From: Bedellia somnulentella
Taxonomy: Eukaryota; Arthropoda; Insecta; Lepidoptera; Bedelliidae
DNA length: 64,000 nucleotides
Reading direction: 5' to 3'
Assembly (NCBI GenBank): GCA_963576735.1
Contig: OY755175.1
Coordinates: forward strand, 15,454,401-15,518,400
Shown: positions 44,407 through 57,100 of the stretch, piece by piece
Layout: each line of letters begins with the position of its first letter
Position numbering within the stretch: position 1 is the stretch's first letter
Program-made: the position numbers and the translations under genes
Notes under the pieces: model-generated
What the model saw: the letters and a program-made list of their open reading frames with translations, nothing else
Told to the model about the DNA's origin: nothing
Databases searched by the model: none

Positions 44407-47400
44407 GTTTTAGCAGATCGTTGACTCACTTTAAAAATGGTGTTATATAAGAATGGCAGATTAAAGCATCATTAAAATAATTTTAACCTACAACATATTT
44501 ATATAAGAACAATGTTTTTTATAGCATTCGTTGTTCATCATGATTCTCCAAAATAGCCTGCAAAAGTTTAAATAGGTGGTCTTGATCATATATTAGGTAT
44601 TAGTGAATTAATTACCAAGTCGTTTCATATTTTCAGAACTTACTATTTTACTCTTATTGGCAAGGATATTTAAATTATTACAAGTCTTAATAAACAATTA
44701 ACAAAACAACCATTGTACGCGAAAATATTGCCAACAGAATACACAAGTTATGTCTCAATTTTTGTCTGAAGTCATTGTAAGTACTTTCATGTAAATTTGT
44801 GCAATAGCATAGTGCTTAACAAAATGTGTTCCCATCGATTGATGTTTACATCCGTATTTAAATTCGTTTACTGAACTTTGCTGTTTTTGATTCTCTTGTC
44901 AAGAAGGCAAAAATAACAAAATCTTCATAAATATTCCTTAAAATTTAATAACTTGAACAGAGAAAACTTGGCCATCGCGTTGCAAAATGGCCGTTTTTAT
45001 AACTTTGATTGACTGAATACTCAAGTTTTGTACATGTTACAGTCCTAAAAAACTCTCTTGCCTCATAAAAATTCATGTAAGTATTCTCATATCGTATGAA
45101 TGCTCGTATCACCCGCCTTTGTTATTATTCTTTGACATAGACAAATGGTTTTTATTCTGTATAACTATGTAGGGAAACCGCACATGATTCAGCATCAGCA
45201 CAACCATGGTTGAGACAACTCACTGAAGTTTTCAGTAAATACTTTAGAATACGGGTGTAATAGTCGACGCCTCTAGGAAAAATATAAATAAGAATATAGG
45301 TATCAAATCATTCTTAGATCCTACCTACTAAGTAAAATAACATTACCACTTATGAAATAAGATAGCAAGAGTTTAGTATAAATAGATATAATCTCTATGA
45401 ATATACATGAGAATCGCTTAAACAATTGCCTTCCTATCTAATCACTAATCTACTTGAAGACTAGTAAGATAATAATATAAGGTAAAACTAACAAAACTAA
45501 GATATCTTCGAGTATTTAAGGAGCACATTTGACCAATGTGATTTCCATGAAGTAATTGCTTTTAGGATCACGCAGGTGCAATAATGCAATTTTGCAATAT
45601 AAACAATCGTGTTTTTTTAAACATTGTTAAAATTTACTTTGGTCGAACAAACCACCCAATGTTGGCAAAACTAGCCGCTCTAATGGCAAATTTATTATAA
45701 CTTGTCAATGCTGATGGGCACATATGGTAAAATTATTTCGAATACTATTGTTGCATAAAATAAATAAATGTAACTTTACTTCACAAAATGTGATCACTCA
45801 CTCAACTTCGAGCTTTTTCTAGGCTTATAACTTTTCTACTGCAATTTAAAGCTCTTCTTATTCTAGAAATAAATTGAATAATGCAACAAAGTAAGATAAA
45901 ACAATCAATCACTTCATTAAATGGTATTTTTTTATTTTTGAAATAACTCTAAGTTTTAACTCAGATCACGATGTTTCAAAAGCACTTTATTGAAACGAAA
46001 ATTTTATGACTACAACTATTTTCAAAATGAATAATTCTTGATCTAAGTAAATGTTTCACACCAAGAGCTTAATATTTAGGGACACAGTTATTGTGTAATT
46101 CGAGTTTTTTTTATACATATTTAGTCAAACTAGCAATGACGTCAGACCTCATTCAATATGCGTAATTAAATAATACAAAATCGATGGCAATCCGATAAGT
46201 GTCCTTGATTACATAATTTCATAAATCATTACGGATCACAAAGATTTGTAAGAGAATAGATTTTAAAGAATCATCAATAGCTAATAAATTATTATAAATT
46301 TGATATTTAATTTTCGCTAGGAAATAAGTCTTCTAATATTATAGTCATAAATGTAATAGAATGTTACAACTGTAATTATTATGTTGTTATGCGTTATGTA
46401 TGTTTATGGATACTTAGAAAATATTGATGTACAACGTTTAGTCGATTGTAAGTGGATGCGTAAAGTCTGCGTTTCTAAAGTGGTGATGCTAATCCGTCAA
46501 AAAGGTTGTGATTTCAAAACTAAATTATCTTATCACTCTTTTTAATTATAGCCTTCTATAAGGTAATTGTTGTTTTCCCAATAATAAGTTAGGATTATAA
46601 TTATAAAAAGAATAGTTGTCATGTTCGAAGTAAAAAATTAGGGCAGAGAAAGTGTCTACTGTGCTAAAGTAGAGGAAAATGTAAAATGTTATATCATTGA
46701 AGCATGTTTTGAGATCGTAACAGGCAATGTGTAAGGAGCACATGAATTTAATAATTGATTTTTCGTTTATTGGTCAATCCTGATTATATTGATTCGCTGT
46801 GCGGTTTTAGGTTTCATTCTAAAGGTTGTCGTCTAATATGCGTCGTTTACAATTTACAGCTACATGTTTGAGACGCTTTGTAGGTTATACATATGTTATA
46901 CACTCACTAATATGAATAAATTAGATTGGTTTTCTTTCAATCGGTGCTAGCCCGTATGGCCATTCTAAGTGAAATCGTATAAATAATGGAAAATGGTAAC
47001 AAGTCAGTTTTGTATTAGGTGCTCTTGCGCCGAATTTGAAGCCTTACTTGACATGGGTCACAGTTTCATCAGTTTATCATCTACTAAAGAGACATTACGG
47101 CTACCTAAATAGTCAGATCCTTCCGTGAGACTTAACGCATTGGCTCGAGTACGTTGATCGTTGATCAATCAAGGTTTTATTATTAAAATGTTTGCGTATC
47201 AATCAAAAACAGAAGTTTAAAATTTAATAAATAAACAGAAACAATTTTCAGGCTTGACCAATCATAAACAACATATTTTTTCAGCTTTCTTTATAACTAG
47301 CACACCATCAATGTTTCGTAATAATTACGCTTCAGAATTTTCCCACATTGTCGTCCAAAACCATGTTGAACATTCCACGTTTATGAAAATTTCTCCGTGT

Positions 47401-49150
47401 ATTATTTCAGATCCAAATAGTAGGAATGTCCGTTTCTACTAAGATAAAATGATTTAGAGATTATTGTCAACTAGGTTGTAGTGACATTTTCGATAATGTT
47501 CAGTTTGTTAAGCTTAAGTAACATATTTTATTATCACAACCCTTAAAAGACAATATTAAATTCTAATATTTTTTAGGAATGATAAGATATGTTTATTGAA
47601 AAGATTCATAAAATGAGAGAGTATGGGTGCTTTTCAAACTGTATTTAGGGAATAATTTTAATTTAACATTACATCTAGTAACGAGAAATGAAATAAATGG
47701 AAAATATCGTACTAATATTTAAAATCATGAACTCTGGTTAATATTTGAATATTTAATGAGCTGTTAGTATGTATCTTCTTTGTAATATAATAAAATAAAA
47801 TTTAATTAAGGGGTTAGGATACACGATGTAATATAATTATTGAAAGAACACCAATTTCGAATTTCATGCATTTTCTTTTTGGTAGAAGCATAATACCATT
47901 AGAAAGTTGTTGTAATGTAAACTGATTTGTTGTTTTGTTTGTATACTTAAATGTTTAATAAATTAAAAGCGATTTTGTCTTCCATGAAAGCGTATCGCCA
48001 CATTTTAGTTTTAACATAAAAGGTAGCTAAAGTAAGGTCAATTAGTTGGTGTCTTAAATCTTCGTTAATTGAGAATGTCTATAATAAACACCCAACATCT
48101 ACAAAATTTCACTAAGTAAATATATTCTATAATTTTAAACTTAATCAGTTCTAGTATGATAGCATAACATAACATAACTTGGATAAAATATTGTTTGGTC
48201 CAAGTTGTGTGATGATGTTGGCTAAATTAATTAAAAACTCACTGGAACTGAACATGGGCGTACTCAGGGGAGCAGGGGAGGACAGCTGAGAACCTGGGTA
48301 CGCCCATAGAACTAATCCACACAATAAGAGCTTCCAGGCATCATTAATTCATAACTCGTTAAATCTGTGATGTGATGTATGGTAAAAAAACGAGAATTGA
48401 ATTTAATAAACTCATTATAACAACTTCCAATTTAATATTTTAATCGATGCTACTCGGCTACTAAATTGTAATTTTATCGAACTGTAATTTTGCTAATTAG
48501 TTATGATATGAATACGACTTATTTAACGTAGGCGAGTAAAAAAACGTAACCCCAGGATTTTTGAGTAAATTCCCTAGTTACTGCCGCTTGCCTTCATGAT
48601 TGATTAAAGCATTAAAATGACACTAGCTCTCCTAAAACTTACAAGTGAAACCTGATGGGTTTTCCAGGGAACGTATTAGTAACTTTACTCAAACAAGGGC
48701 AGCTGTGTCCTATCCTATGTCAAGTGGATGGACCTCGACTGAAACGTCATTAGTGTAGCCACAAATTTGTTGGGTTCATTCGTAGTATAGGACATATCAT
48801 GCGATATAGTGTACTGCCTTGCAGTAGTTCGCCAGTGATGTTTAGAGGAATAGATACCTAAGACGCTACTGAATTGCATAACGAGCAATAAGGCCTTTTA
48901 TCATATAACTGCCATTATGATGAATGTTTACAATAGCATGTATTAGTCCCCGTGTCACTGTAAGGTGTGAAATAGTGGATTATATTCCATTTACGAATGT
49001 TATCAGTGTTAAAATTCTTATCATCTAGTGTTGTATAGAGCGGAAGTTTTATTTGTAAATTGGGAATTATTTATGTTGTTATTGTAATTGATATTGTAAT
49101 ATTTCTTTTAATGATTAAACTTTGAAATTTACATAATCGTTCATTGTTGC
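44407..49150. other. Repeat-poor stretch: long 3'UTR or intergenic DNA
   Basis: AT-rich with several AATAAA/ATTAAA motifs, the last near 49110. None of the repeat families that fill the rest of the window is recognisable, which would fit conserved untranslated sequence. No frame above 65 codons. Confidence 0.4.
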
Positions 49151-49151
49151 T

Positions 49152-49157
49152 TTTATT
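49152..49157 (-). terminator. Polyadenylation signal for the 132-aa gene
   Basis: AATAAA on the - strand, starting 12 bases after the TAG stop. Confidence 0.6.
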
Positions 49158-49168
49158 GAAATAAAACT

Positions 49169-49567
49169 CTAGTCGTCTACATAATAGCTCTTCCATTGGT
49201 CAATGCTTCGAAAGTATTTTTCTAGTATTTCACCTTTTCCCTGCTCCAGCATGAATCCCCGTCGGTTGGTCTTAGGGCCACTAGTCCCAACTGAATTACA
49301 CACAGACAAACTCATTCGCATCGATTGAGAGCAATTTACAGACATACTCGGATATGAAGTCAAGTGTTTGTCAATATAATCCTTTTCTGGAAAACGCTTC
49401 GTAGACTGGATTTCTTGTTTTGCCTTTCGGGTGCCCATCTCGAAGTCCATACTCCGAACGACATCGTTAGGAAGCTTTCTTTTTAAGGCTTCCTTCCTCA
49501 GTTTGAAGGTACTCGCTATTTGTTGGTCATTATCAGACAGGCTTCTTCTGTTAGAGTGATTCATCAT
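49169..49567 (-). CDS. Unrecognised 132-aa protein, single exon
   Basis: An intact ORF from ATG-ATG to TAG, with an in-frame stop just upstream (49576-49574), so the start is fixed within one codon. The product is polar and basic in its first half (RRSLSDNDQQ, LRKEALKRKLPNDVV, FEMGTRKAKQEI), Ser/Met-rich in the middle, and ends GEILEKYFRSIDQWKSYYVD. No signal peptide or membrane segment, and no family recognised. AATAAA lies 12 bases after the stop, supporting an expressed 3' end. A second ATG (49571) opens an overlapping 6-codon frame. It lies between the converging DPP10-like gene and the 3' end of SPO11, on the SPO11 strand. A lineage-specific gene or a retroposed gene is possible. Confidence 0.6.
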   Translation of the reverse strand: MMNHSNRRSLSDNDQQIASTFKLRKEALKRKLPNDVVRSMDFEMGTRKAKQEIQSTKRFPEKDYIDKHLTSYPSMSVNCSQSMRMSLSVCNSVGTSGPKTNRRGFMLEQGKGEILEKYFRSIDQWKSYYVDD

Positions 49568-50167
49568 CCATTTTTACCATCGGTATTATTTCACGAACAT
49601 AAAATAGGAAAGTATTGAAAAATATATTATACAAAAGTATAATCTAATAATTACAAAAATATAAATAAATTAAAATAAGATTTATAAAATGAATAAACAA
49701 CTGATGAATGTAAACAAAACTAGAAAAAAGAAGACGTCAAAACATATTTTTTTTATAATTGTTTACGACCCTGGTTACTTAAAATAATATATAACGTCAA
49801 AACTCAGATATTAGGCACTATACTGAAGTCAAAGTAAAAATGTTATTCCAAATATTTCACTTTATGATTGCAACTACTTTCGGGACGGGTTTTCAGATCC
49901 GTGATGCAGAATAAAAACGCAAGGTGTACTCTAGGGCATATGGGATGCGGTGCTGCACAGCTACAACTTTTCATTTCACGAATTAATCGAGCTATACACA
50001 TTTAGTGACATCTATGGTATTCTAACGTATTCTTAACAATCTCTCGAATTCCATACACTGAACTTAAATTAGTTACCATTCTTCCCTATAGATGTCGCTG
50101 TAAGGTTCGTTTATATTTTCACTCCTAGATGTCGCTACTTGTTACTGCATTGCTAAACTAATATGAA

Positions 50168-50727
50168 CTAGCTTTTTTCCCGCGACTACGTCCGCGTGGA
50201 TTACATTTTTTGCATCCATTTACTTCCAAAATACCAAAACACTATTTTAACTTCTGTTTCTTTCATTTTTTATTTTTTTTATATTCATTTCGAATATGCA
50301 TTTATCTTTTTTGCTTTTTATTGCTCACCTGTAATTGAGACACGGGTCGAAATGATCTCTTTTTGTGCACGAACTGTTCACGAACAATTTGGTTCTTAAT
50401 AGAATGACTAAATCACTATAGTAACGCAATAGTAATTAAAAATGTCGGCAGATTGAAAATTGCTCGCGGGCGAATCAATTCAATCTCGTGACTGACACAT
50501 TTGCGCGCGCTTTTACTCCAGCAAAGTCTATGGGCCAATTTTGACAATTTATTTAACAAACATTAACAACAATTTAACTAATCCAGTTATGAAAAATGTA
50601 TGAGTTTTTGGTAATGATGGAGACCTTCAATTTGATACCTGAACCAATTTTCCAACTCTTAGCATCGCGACACAGGCTGGTTCACAAAATCCACCCTCTC
50701 TCGTTTAATATATAAGGATAATCTAGA
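50168..50727 (-). mobile_element. Non-autonomous Helitron (family 3), 560 bp
   Basis: The - strand begins TCTAGATTATCCTTATATAT at 50727 and ends CGTAGTCGCGGGAAAAAAGC then TAG at 50168, inserted between A and T. No transposase. Lies between SPO11 and the 132-aa gene. Confidence 0.8.
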
Positions 50728-50810
50728 TTTAGTACAAAGCTACTGACTACTATCTTAAAATGCAGTAATTTACATATTTATTGAACGCATTAAATGCAAA
50801 AAACACCCAT

Positions 50811-50913
50811 TAGTCTTTCTTATTGAAACAAGTCTTCATTAATTCTTTTAATCTCATTAATCAATAGTCTTTCTTATTGAAACAAGTCTTCATTAATTCT
50901 TTTAATCTCATTT
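50811..50913. repeat. Tandem duplication, 54-bp period, two units
   Basis: TAGTCTTTCTTATTGAAACA followed by AGTCTTCATTAATTC occurs twice (50811 and 50865), essentially identical, about 70 bases beyond the SPO11 poly(A) signal. Confidence 0.85.
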
Positions 50914-50983
50914 GAAAGAATTAGCGAACAGGTATATTACATTTAGTAATAACAATTCAATTAAAAAAATAAAAACTTCTGTC

Positions 50984-50989
50984 TTTATT
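50984..50989 (-). terminator. Polyadenylation signal for SPO11
   Basis: AATAAA on the - strand, 26 bases after the stop codon. Confidence 0.65.
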
Positions 50990-51014
50990 TCCCTGAAGCT
51001 ACATTGTTGCCCAG

Positions 51015-51154
51015 TTATCCCAAGTATTCAGCCTGAATAATTTTGGTCGTAAGATAAGCATCGCAAAGGGCAGCTGCTGTTGGGGCCACTGCTTCTAACT
51101 CTGCTTTCACTCCACTACTCAACATCTTGTTAAGTTCTTCCTTTAGGGCAGTTC
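51015..51154 (-). CDS. SPO11: SPO11 exon 8 and stop
   Basis: GTALKEELNKMLSSGVKAEL then EAVAPTAAALCDAYLTTKII and QAEYLG, stop TAA at 51017-51015. Matches the terminal 'W..EL..M...G.KAEI.AL......YL..K' block. Confidence 0.9.
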
Positions 51155-54100
51155 CTAACAAATTCAAAGACAAATACTTATTAAAATGATTTTCTGGCTA
51201 CATATCGGAATTACTAAAAGATGCTAAAGCATCTATTAAATAGGCCAAAGTTAGTTAAGACGCGTTTTCAGTTTTTTGGTTAGGTAAGACTTTTTCTAAG
51301 TCACATTTTGGTACTAACATGTCTCCTTTATAAACATTACATACATACGAGTGCGTACAATTCCACTCACGCCATAAGTTCCCTCTGAAGTAGACAGAGA
51401 GTAGTCGGCGCTTTGTACGATTCTGGCAAACCACACTAGCTTCATTTAAAATGCAATACGTTGGGACGTAGACGAGGGTTTTAGAAATTATGTTGATGTG
51501 ATTGATTTAATTATATACATCTATTCACGCTAGAAATTATCATTGGGGTAAGCAGATACAATCCTTTGCTACTTTTAATCAATCTTTTCATACTAATTTT
51601 TATCCTCAGACTATGGTCGCCTTCCCTTTTAAGAACATTTTCAATTTGATCTAAATGTATCCTACGTGGTTGAACCCTACTGACATTTCCATTCACATTG
51701 ATATATACAATATCTCTTTCACAAATTTCCTTTTATCTATCCTTTCTATGTTTTTCCTATTTCTATCTTTTTACATTATCATCTTTAACAATGCACCTTT
51801 AACGAATCATTGGACTATTCTTCGATCAATCACATGATCTAAAATGACAAATTATTGACTAATATTATGTCTGACGGTTAAAATATCGTTTATATTCGAC
51901 TTACCGCTTGATTTATCTAAATAAGGTCTCTTGAGCAAAGACCTAAGTTTCCTTTTATCGAGCTCAGTTAAAGTAAGGCGAGCTTCCTGAGGAGATAAAG
52001 TCATAACATCGACATGTGTGGCTCCTAGCAGTTGGAGAGAACTACAGACAAGCGTGGAAGATATGTGAGATTGGGCCTGAAAATTATAAAAATTACAGAC
52101 ATACAGGATGGGAACTCCTTAACAAATATGGAAGCTCATTAGCCAGTTCACCACCTGAGTTGTCGAGAACAACTCGCTGTGTCGTAGTAAAATTACGAAA
52201 TAATCATCGAAATTACGAAAAATTATGATCCAGCCTATAATATGCTATCAAACTGGGTTAGATCTTACAAATCGATTTGTGCCTTTACGTGATCGTGAGT
52301 CAAAGCCTCTAACTATTAGAACCTATTCAAACGTAGTAGATACGGAGTACTGTCGAGAAGCAGAAGTGAGTGGCCTTGTCAAACCTGGCTTTTTATTTGT
52401 CTTATATTTTCTAAATAATACATATCAGCCTCAAAGATATTTTGGGAAGGAATATATGGTAGAAAATTTTCATATATAAGACCTATCAAACAAAAGTTTA
52501 TCTACAAATTTGTTCAGCCTCTATTGTTACCACCGCGACCGATAATCTATAACTTCTCACCAGCTCGGTGCTAGTGTGCCCGAGGTTTGGTATTAATTCA
52601 TGGTATAGCCAATATTGAGAAGAACATCTATATTCAAAACATCTAGATTGACGTAATTTCAGCTCATCGCGTTTCACGTCAAGATACATCAGATTACATA
52701 CATATTTCATATTATTTTAAGCTATAACTTTTTTTACATCTCTGTTGTGAGAAAAAAATATTATAGTTTCAGCTTATTCTCTAAACTGTTTTTATTATAG
52801 TTTATGTTATTTCTCACCAAAGATCCATATTTGTATGTAAGGAAAATTTCAAAGCCATGAGGGTCAGCATCCACAAGTGCTAACGCTCGGAGACGCAGGT
52901 CTTTACAAAGTCTCGAGAGCAGCTGTCTGGTGCAGACATCTGGGTATCCCTTACCCTGGAATGTGAACAGTCTTTCGTAAATTGAGCATAATTATTTTAA
53001 ATAAACTATCACTGAAATGCAAACTAGAAAAAGTTTGATTGCAGATCATTTGAGTTGGTTGTAGTTATGTTGGGTGTGGTAGAAAAAGCATGAGAGCTCA
53101 GTAAATGCAGTAGAGATGAGCTACCTCATTAAAAAAAGAAATGTTAGGTTATGTGATCGAATGAGAAATAGTGTGATTCATGAACAGTGTGGTGTGAAAG
53201 ATGATATTGTAAGAAAGTCAAAAAAAGGAATGTTGAGATGGTTTGGGCACATAGAGAAGATGAGTGATAGGTAATTAGTAAAAGGGATCTATAGAGCTAA
53301 TTTGGAAGGTAATGTTAGAGGATGACCACGGAGGACATACTTGGACCAAATTCTGAGTGTACAAAAAATACAGGCATCCGAAGTATGAATAATGAAAGAG
53401 CATGCATGAAAAGATTGATGGATGTAAATCAAGATAGAGAGTTTTGCCAGGACCGTGCAAAATGGCGATCGATGGACTCTGCCTACCCCAATGGGAATTA
53501 ATAGGGTAAGTATATGTACGTATGTATGTTATTAGTTTTAATTATAGATCAGAGCAACACACATATATAAAATATTAAAAGCTAGCTGTTTTGTTTCGTT
53601 TTCAATATGTTTGTATTTAATACTCATCGTGAGCCAAAAGCATTTGTAGCAGCAGTAAAGGGTTATTCCAAGCAAATTCTCTTTCTATATAAGAAAGAAT
53701 TATCAGCCGATATGCTAGTACGATTTTTGTTGTAGATACGTAGTAAGTAAGATTACCGTGATAATTATAACAGGGCCTAGCCGCACCAAAGCTCCTTCAT
53801 CGAGTAATTTTTGGAATATTGCATCTTTTTCCACCACTAAAATGTATTTGGCCGTAGATTTAAATTCTTTTATACCCATGACATCTTGGGGAATCAGTGT
53901 ACCTTAAATAAATTATTAACTGTGAAACATTTTTTGATTTAAAGGTCTTGCATGATAAAATATGAAAACAGAAATGAGTTAATAAAATCTATACAAAATT
54001 TATGTTTCAAACATTTTTGAACAGGTTTTATAATAAATAACAATAATAATAAATCTTTACTTAAAGCTACAGGGCTCATATTGTTAGTAACAAGACTTAT

Positions 54101-57100
54101 CAACTATGTTAGACACCTTAAAAATACTTAAAAACTACTTTTACCTAACTATTATATTATATTTACATTGAAGGTTAATACAATGCCTAACATAAGGCGA
54201 ATATTATTATTGTCATATAAAATTATATAATCTTACCTCCAGAAGTCATACAATCAATAACAGTCCCATCTCTAGTATGCATTGTAAGTGGACCAGCCAC
54301 CAGACCTTTAGCCGTAGCCACTATACCCAAATTCCACGGGGGAATCTCCAAGATACAACAGACATCTCTGACAGCTACATCTAAGTTTGATTGGCTTGCT
54401 AGCCTGGTCACGTTCTGATAGAACAACTCTCTGGAAAAGTAGTTAGTTAGTAAAACTAGTAAGGTAAAGTATATTATGTATTGTTTGAATGTTTTTGTTC
54501 ATGAAAACCGCATACACATAAATACATACATATACTCACGGCTGTAAATCCCTAAAAGGGGTAGCCAGAGCTGAGAAATTAGAAATTCCTCAGCCACTTT
54601 TGGAAGTTGAGTGGGGAAAAGATGGTAGAATAAAGATTGTTGGTGATGGGTCTCCAACCGCATCGCCCAAAAAGCCCTTAAAAAGCCCCAAGTCCGTTAG
54701 TCGCCTCTTACGTACACCCACCGGAAGAAATGGGGTAGTGCTATTCTAAGCCGACACTACACTGAAAACCTTATGTGGGGATTATTACTAATAAATGAAG
54801 AATATACAAAGGAAAAAAATCGACACAGGCGGGAATCGAACCCGCGACCTCGGGTATACGCCCCCGTGTCGCTCTGCCAATTGAACTACCGTATAGCAAT
54901 TGAGAGCGACGGGGGCTTATACCCGAGGTCGCGGGTTCGATTCCCGCCTGTGTTTTCTTTCCTTTATTTATTCTTTACTAGTGGAACGGCCCAGCTTCGC
55001 ACGGGTAGCGTAGTTTTAAAAATATCTCAGGTTTCATTTGCCGTGTAGTGCTGGCTAAGAATGTCACTACACCTTTCTATACACGGGTGTCGTAAGAGGC
55101 GACTAAGGGTATGGGACTTTTAAATTGGTATTTGGGCGATGCGGTTGGAGACCCATCACCAATGATACTTTATTTCTACCATCTTCTCCCCTATCAACTT
55201 CCAAATGTGGCTGAGAAGTTTCTAGCTCTGAAGCTCTGGCTACCCCTTTTGAGATTTATAGCCGTGAGTATATGTATGTATATATGTTTCTTCAATCACT
55301 GCTCAACTTTTGTGAAATTTAGTGAATAGTGTAGCTTTGTAATTGTGAAAGCGCTTTAATGAACGGTACAGTATCTCCGGAAATAAATCCATGCAAACAA
55401 ACAACCATATTTACAAACTTTGCATACATCATACATGTGGGAGTCATGTTAGAGCGCACACTACTGCGGACTCACTCGCACATAGCAGCGTCTCACTCAT
55501 ATTCCTACATCGCGGAGTGTAAATGTTTTTCGAGTTAAGCATAGATACAAATTATAAGTTGGTACACAGCAGGGTGTACTGGCCAGTATATCTTTGCTGT
55601 TTCCACAGTGGTGACCCCTCGATAAGAACACACGCTTCCTTCTACTACATTTCTCGATCTACCCGCAACTTCTATTTCTCGCCCACCTCACCACACCATT
55701 CATTCAGTAGAGCATCTACAGGCATGCAATCACCGGCCTCACTGCTTCAACTGAATTTGGTAATAGGTATCTCCTAGCTTTGATATCTTCGTATCGACTA
55801 GGAGGGGAGTACTGTGGGAGTCATGTTAGAGCGCACCGGCTATTCCCAGTAGTCCTACTCGATAGTCTTACCAGTAGGACTATTGGGATTTTTTGTCCCA
55901 ATAGACTTACTAGTAAGTCTATTGGGAAAATTATTCCCAGTAGTCTTACCAACCAATAAAAACTCTTTGGTACATCTAAAGGTTCCAACTTTTATGTAGC
56001 CCAAAAAAGATGAATAGACATACCTCGTTAGTGAAATTGGATGTATGATATAAAATCGAATATTTTTTTGGCTGATTCTCTGTCACATAATATTTTATCT
56101 AGGTGTATTTGCCATTAAACTAAATAATTTATTTTCCGCCAAAATACAGTCGTCAAAAGGTAAAATAACTATGTATTTATGGTATATTTTTTGCCATTTT
56201 TTGTATTTAAAGTACCAGGGTAGCATAAACATAAAAGCAGCATAAATGAAATAAGCTTATTGGTTTTACACATAATTATCAGTTGGAGTTTATCAAAATC
56301 AGAATTATAGAATAATCAGACAGAAGAATCAACCAAAAGACGTCCACAGGTGGAGAAAGACTTTTCCGACAGGTTTACCACGACGAGGTCGTCGGTCAAC
56401 CTTATGGGAGCCCTACGCAAACAAACTATCCGACCCCAACAACCCTATTAATAACCTGATTCATGAAAAATATCACGTCGACCTCTGGTCATAGAGGCAG
56501 CAGACACGAAAATAGGTAAGATAAATTAAGCATCGGAAAAATATTTGTACAGATTTTCAAGTTTATTAGTCATAACAACTTGTAGTTAATGCACTCCTGG
56601 TACTTCAATTGAAAGTTAAATTTACGTACATTTTTATAGCTGCTTAAGTTATAATTTCTGTGTCCAAAATGTACATTCCTTAGTAATAAATCAGTAAAAC
56701 TGAAAATTACAAACAAGTGTTGTCTGCGTTGTATGTATTAAATATATTAATAAGGTATGTCTATTAGTTATGAGGTCTATTGTTTCTAAAACATATGTTC
56801 AGTAAGACTAATGGGAAAAATACGCCATAGACAATGTCCTACTTTCGGTAAGACTATTGGGAATAAAAATCCCATTAGTCCTACTGGTAAGACTATCCAG
56901 TAAGACTACTGGGAATAGCCGAGAGCGCACACTACTGCGGACTCACTCGCACATAGCAGCGTCTCACTCATATTCCTACATCGCGGAGTGTAAATGTTTT
57001 TCGAGTTAAGCATAGATACAAATTATAAGTTGGTACACAGCAGGGTGTACTGGCCAGTATATCTTTGCTGTTTCCTTATACATATACTCCCGGATATCTT

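Noticed and set aside
54823..54956. tRNA genes on both strands
   Set aside because: B boxes are perfect, but no complete acceptor stem can be formed and the units share SINE-type tails; treated as SINE heads.
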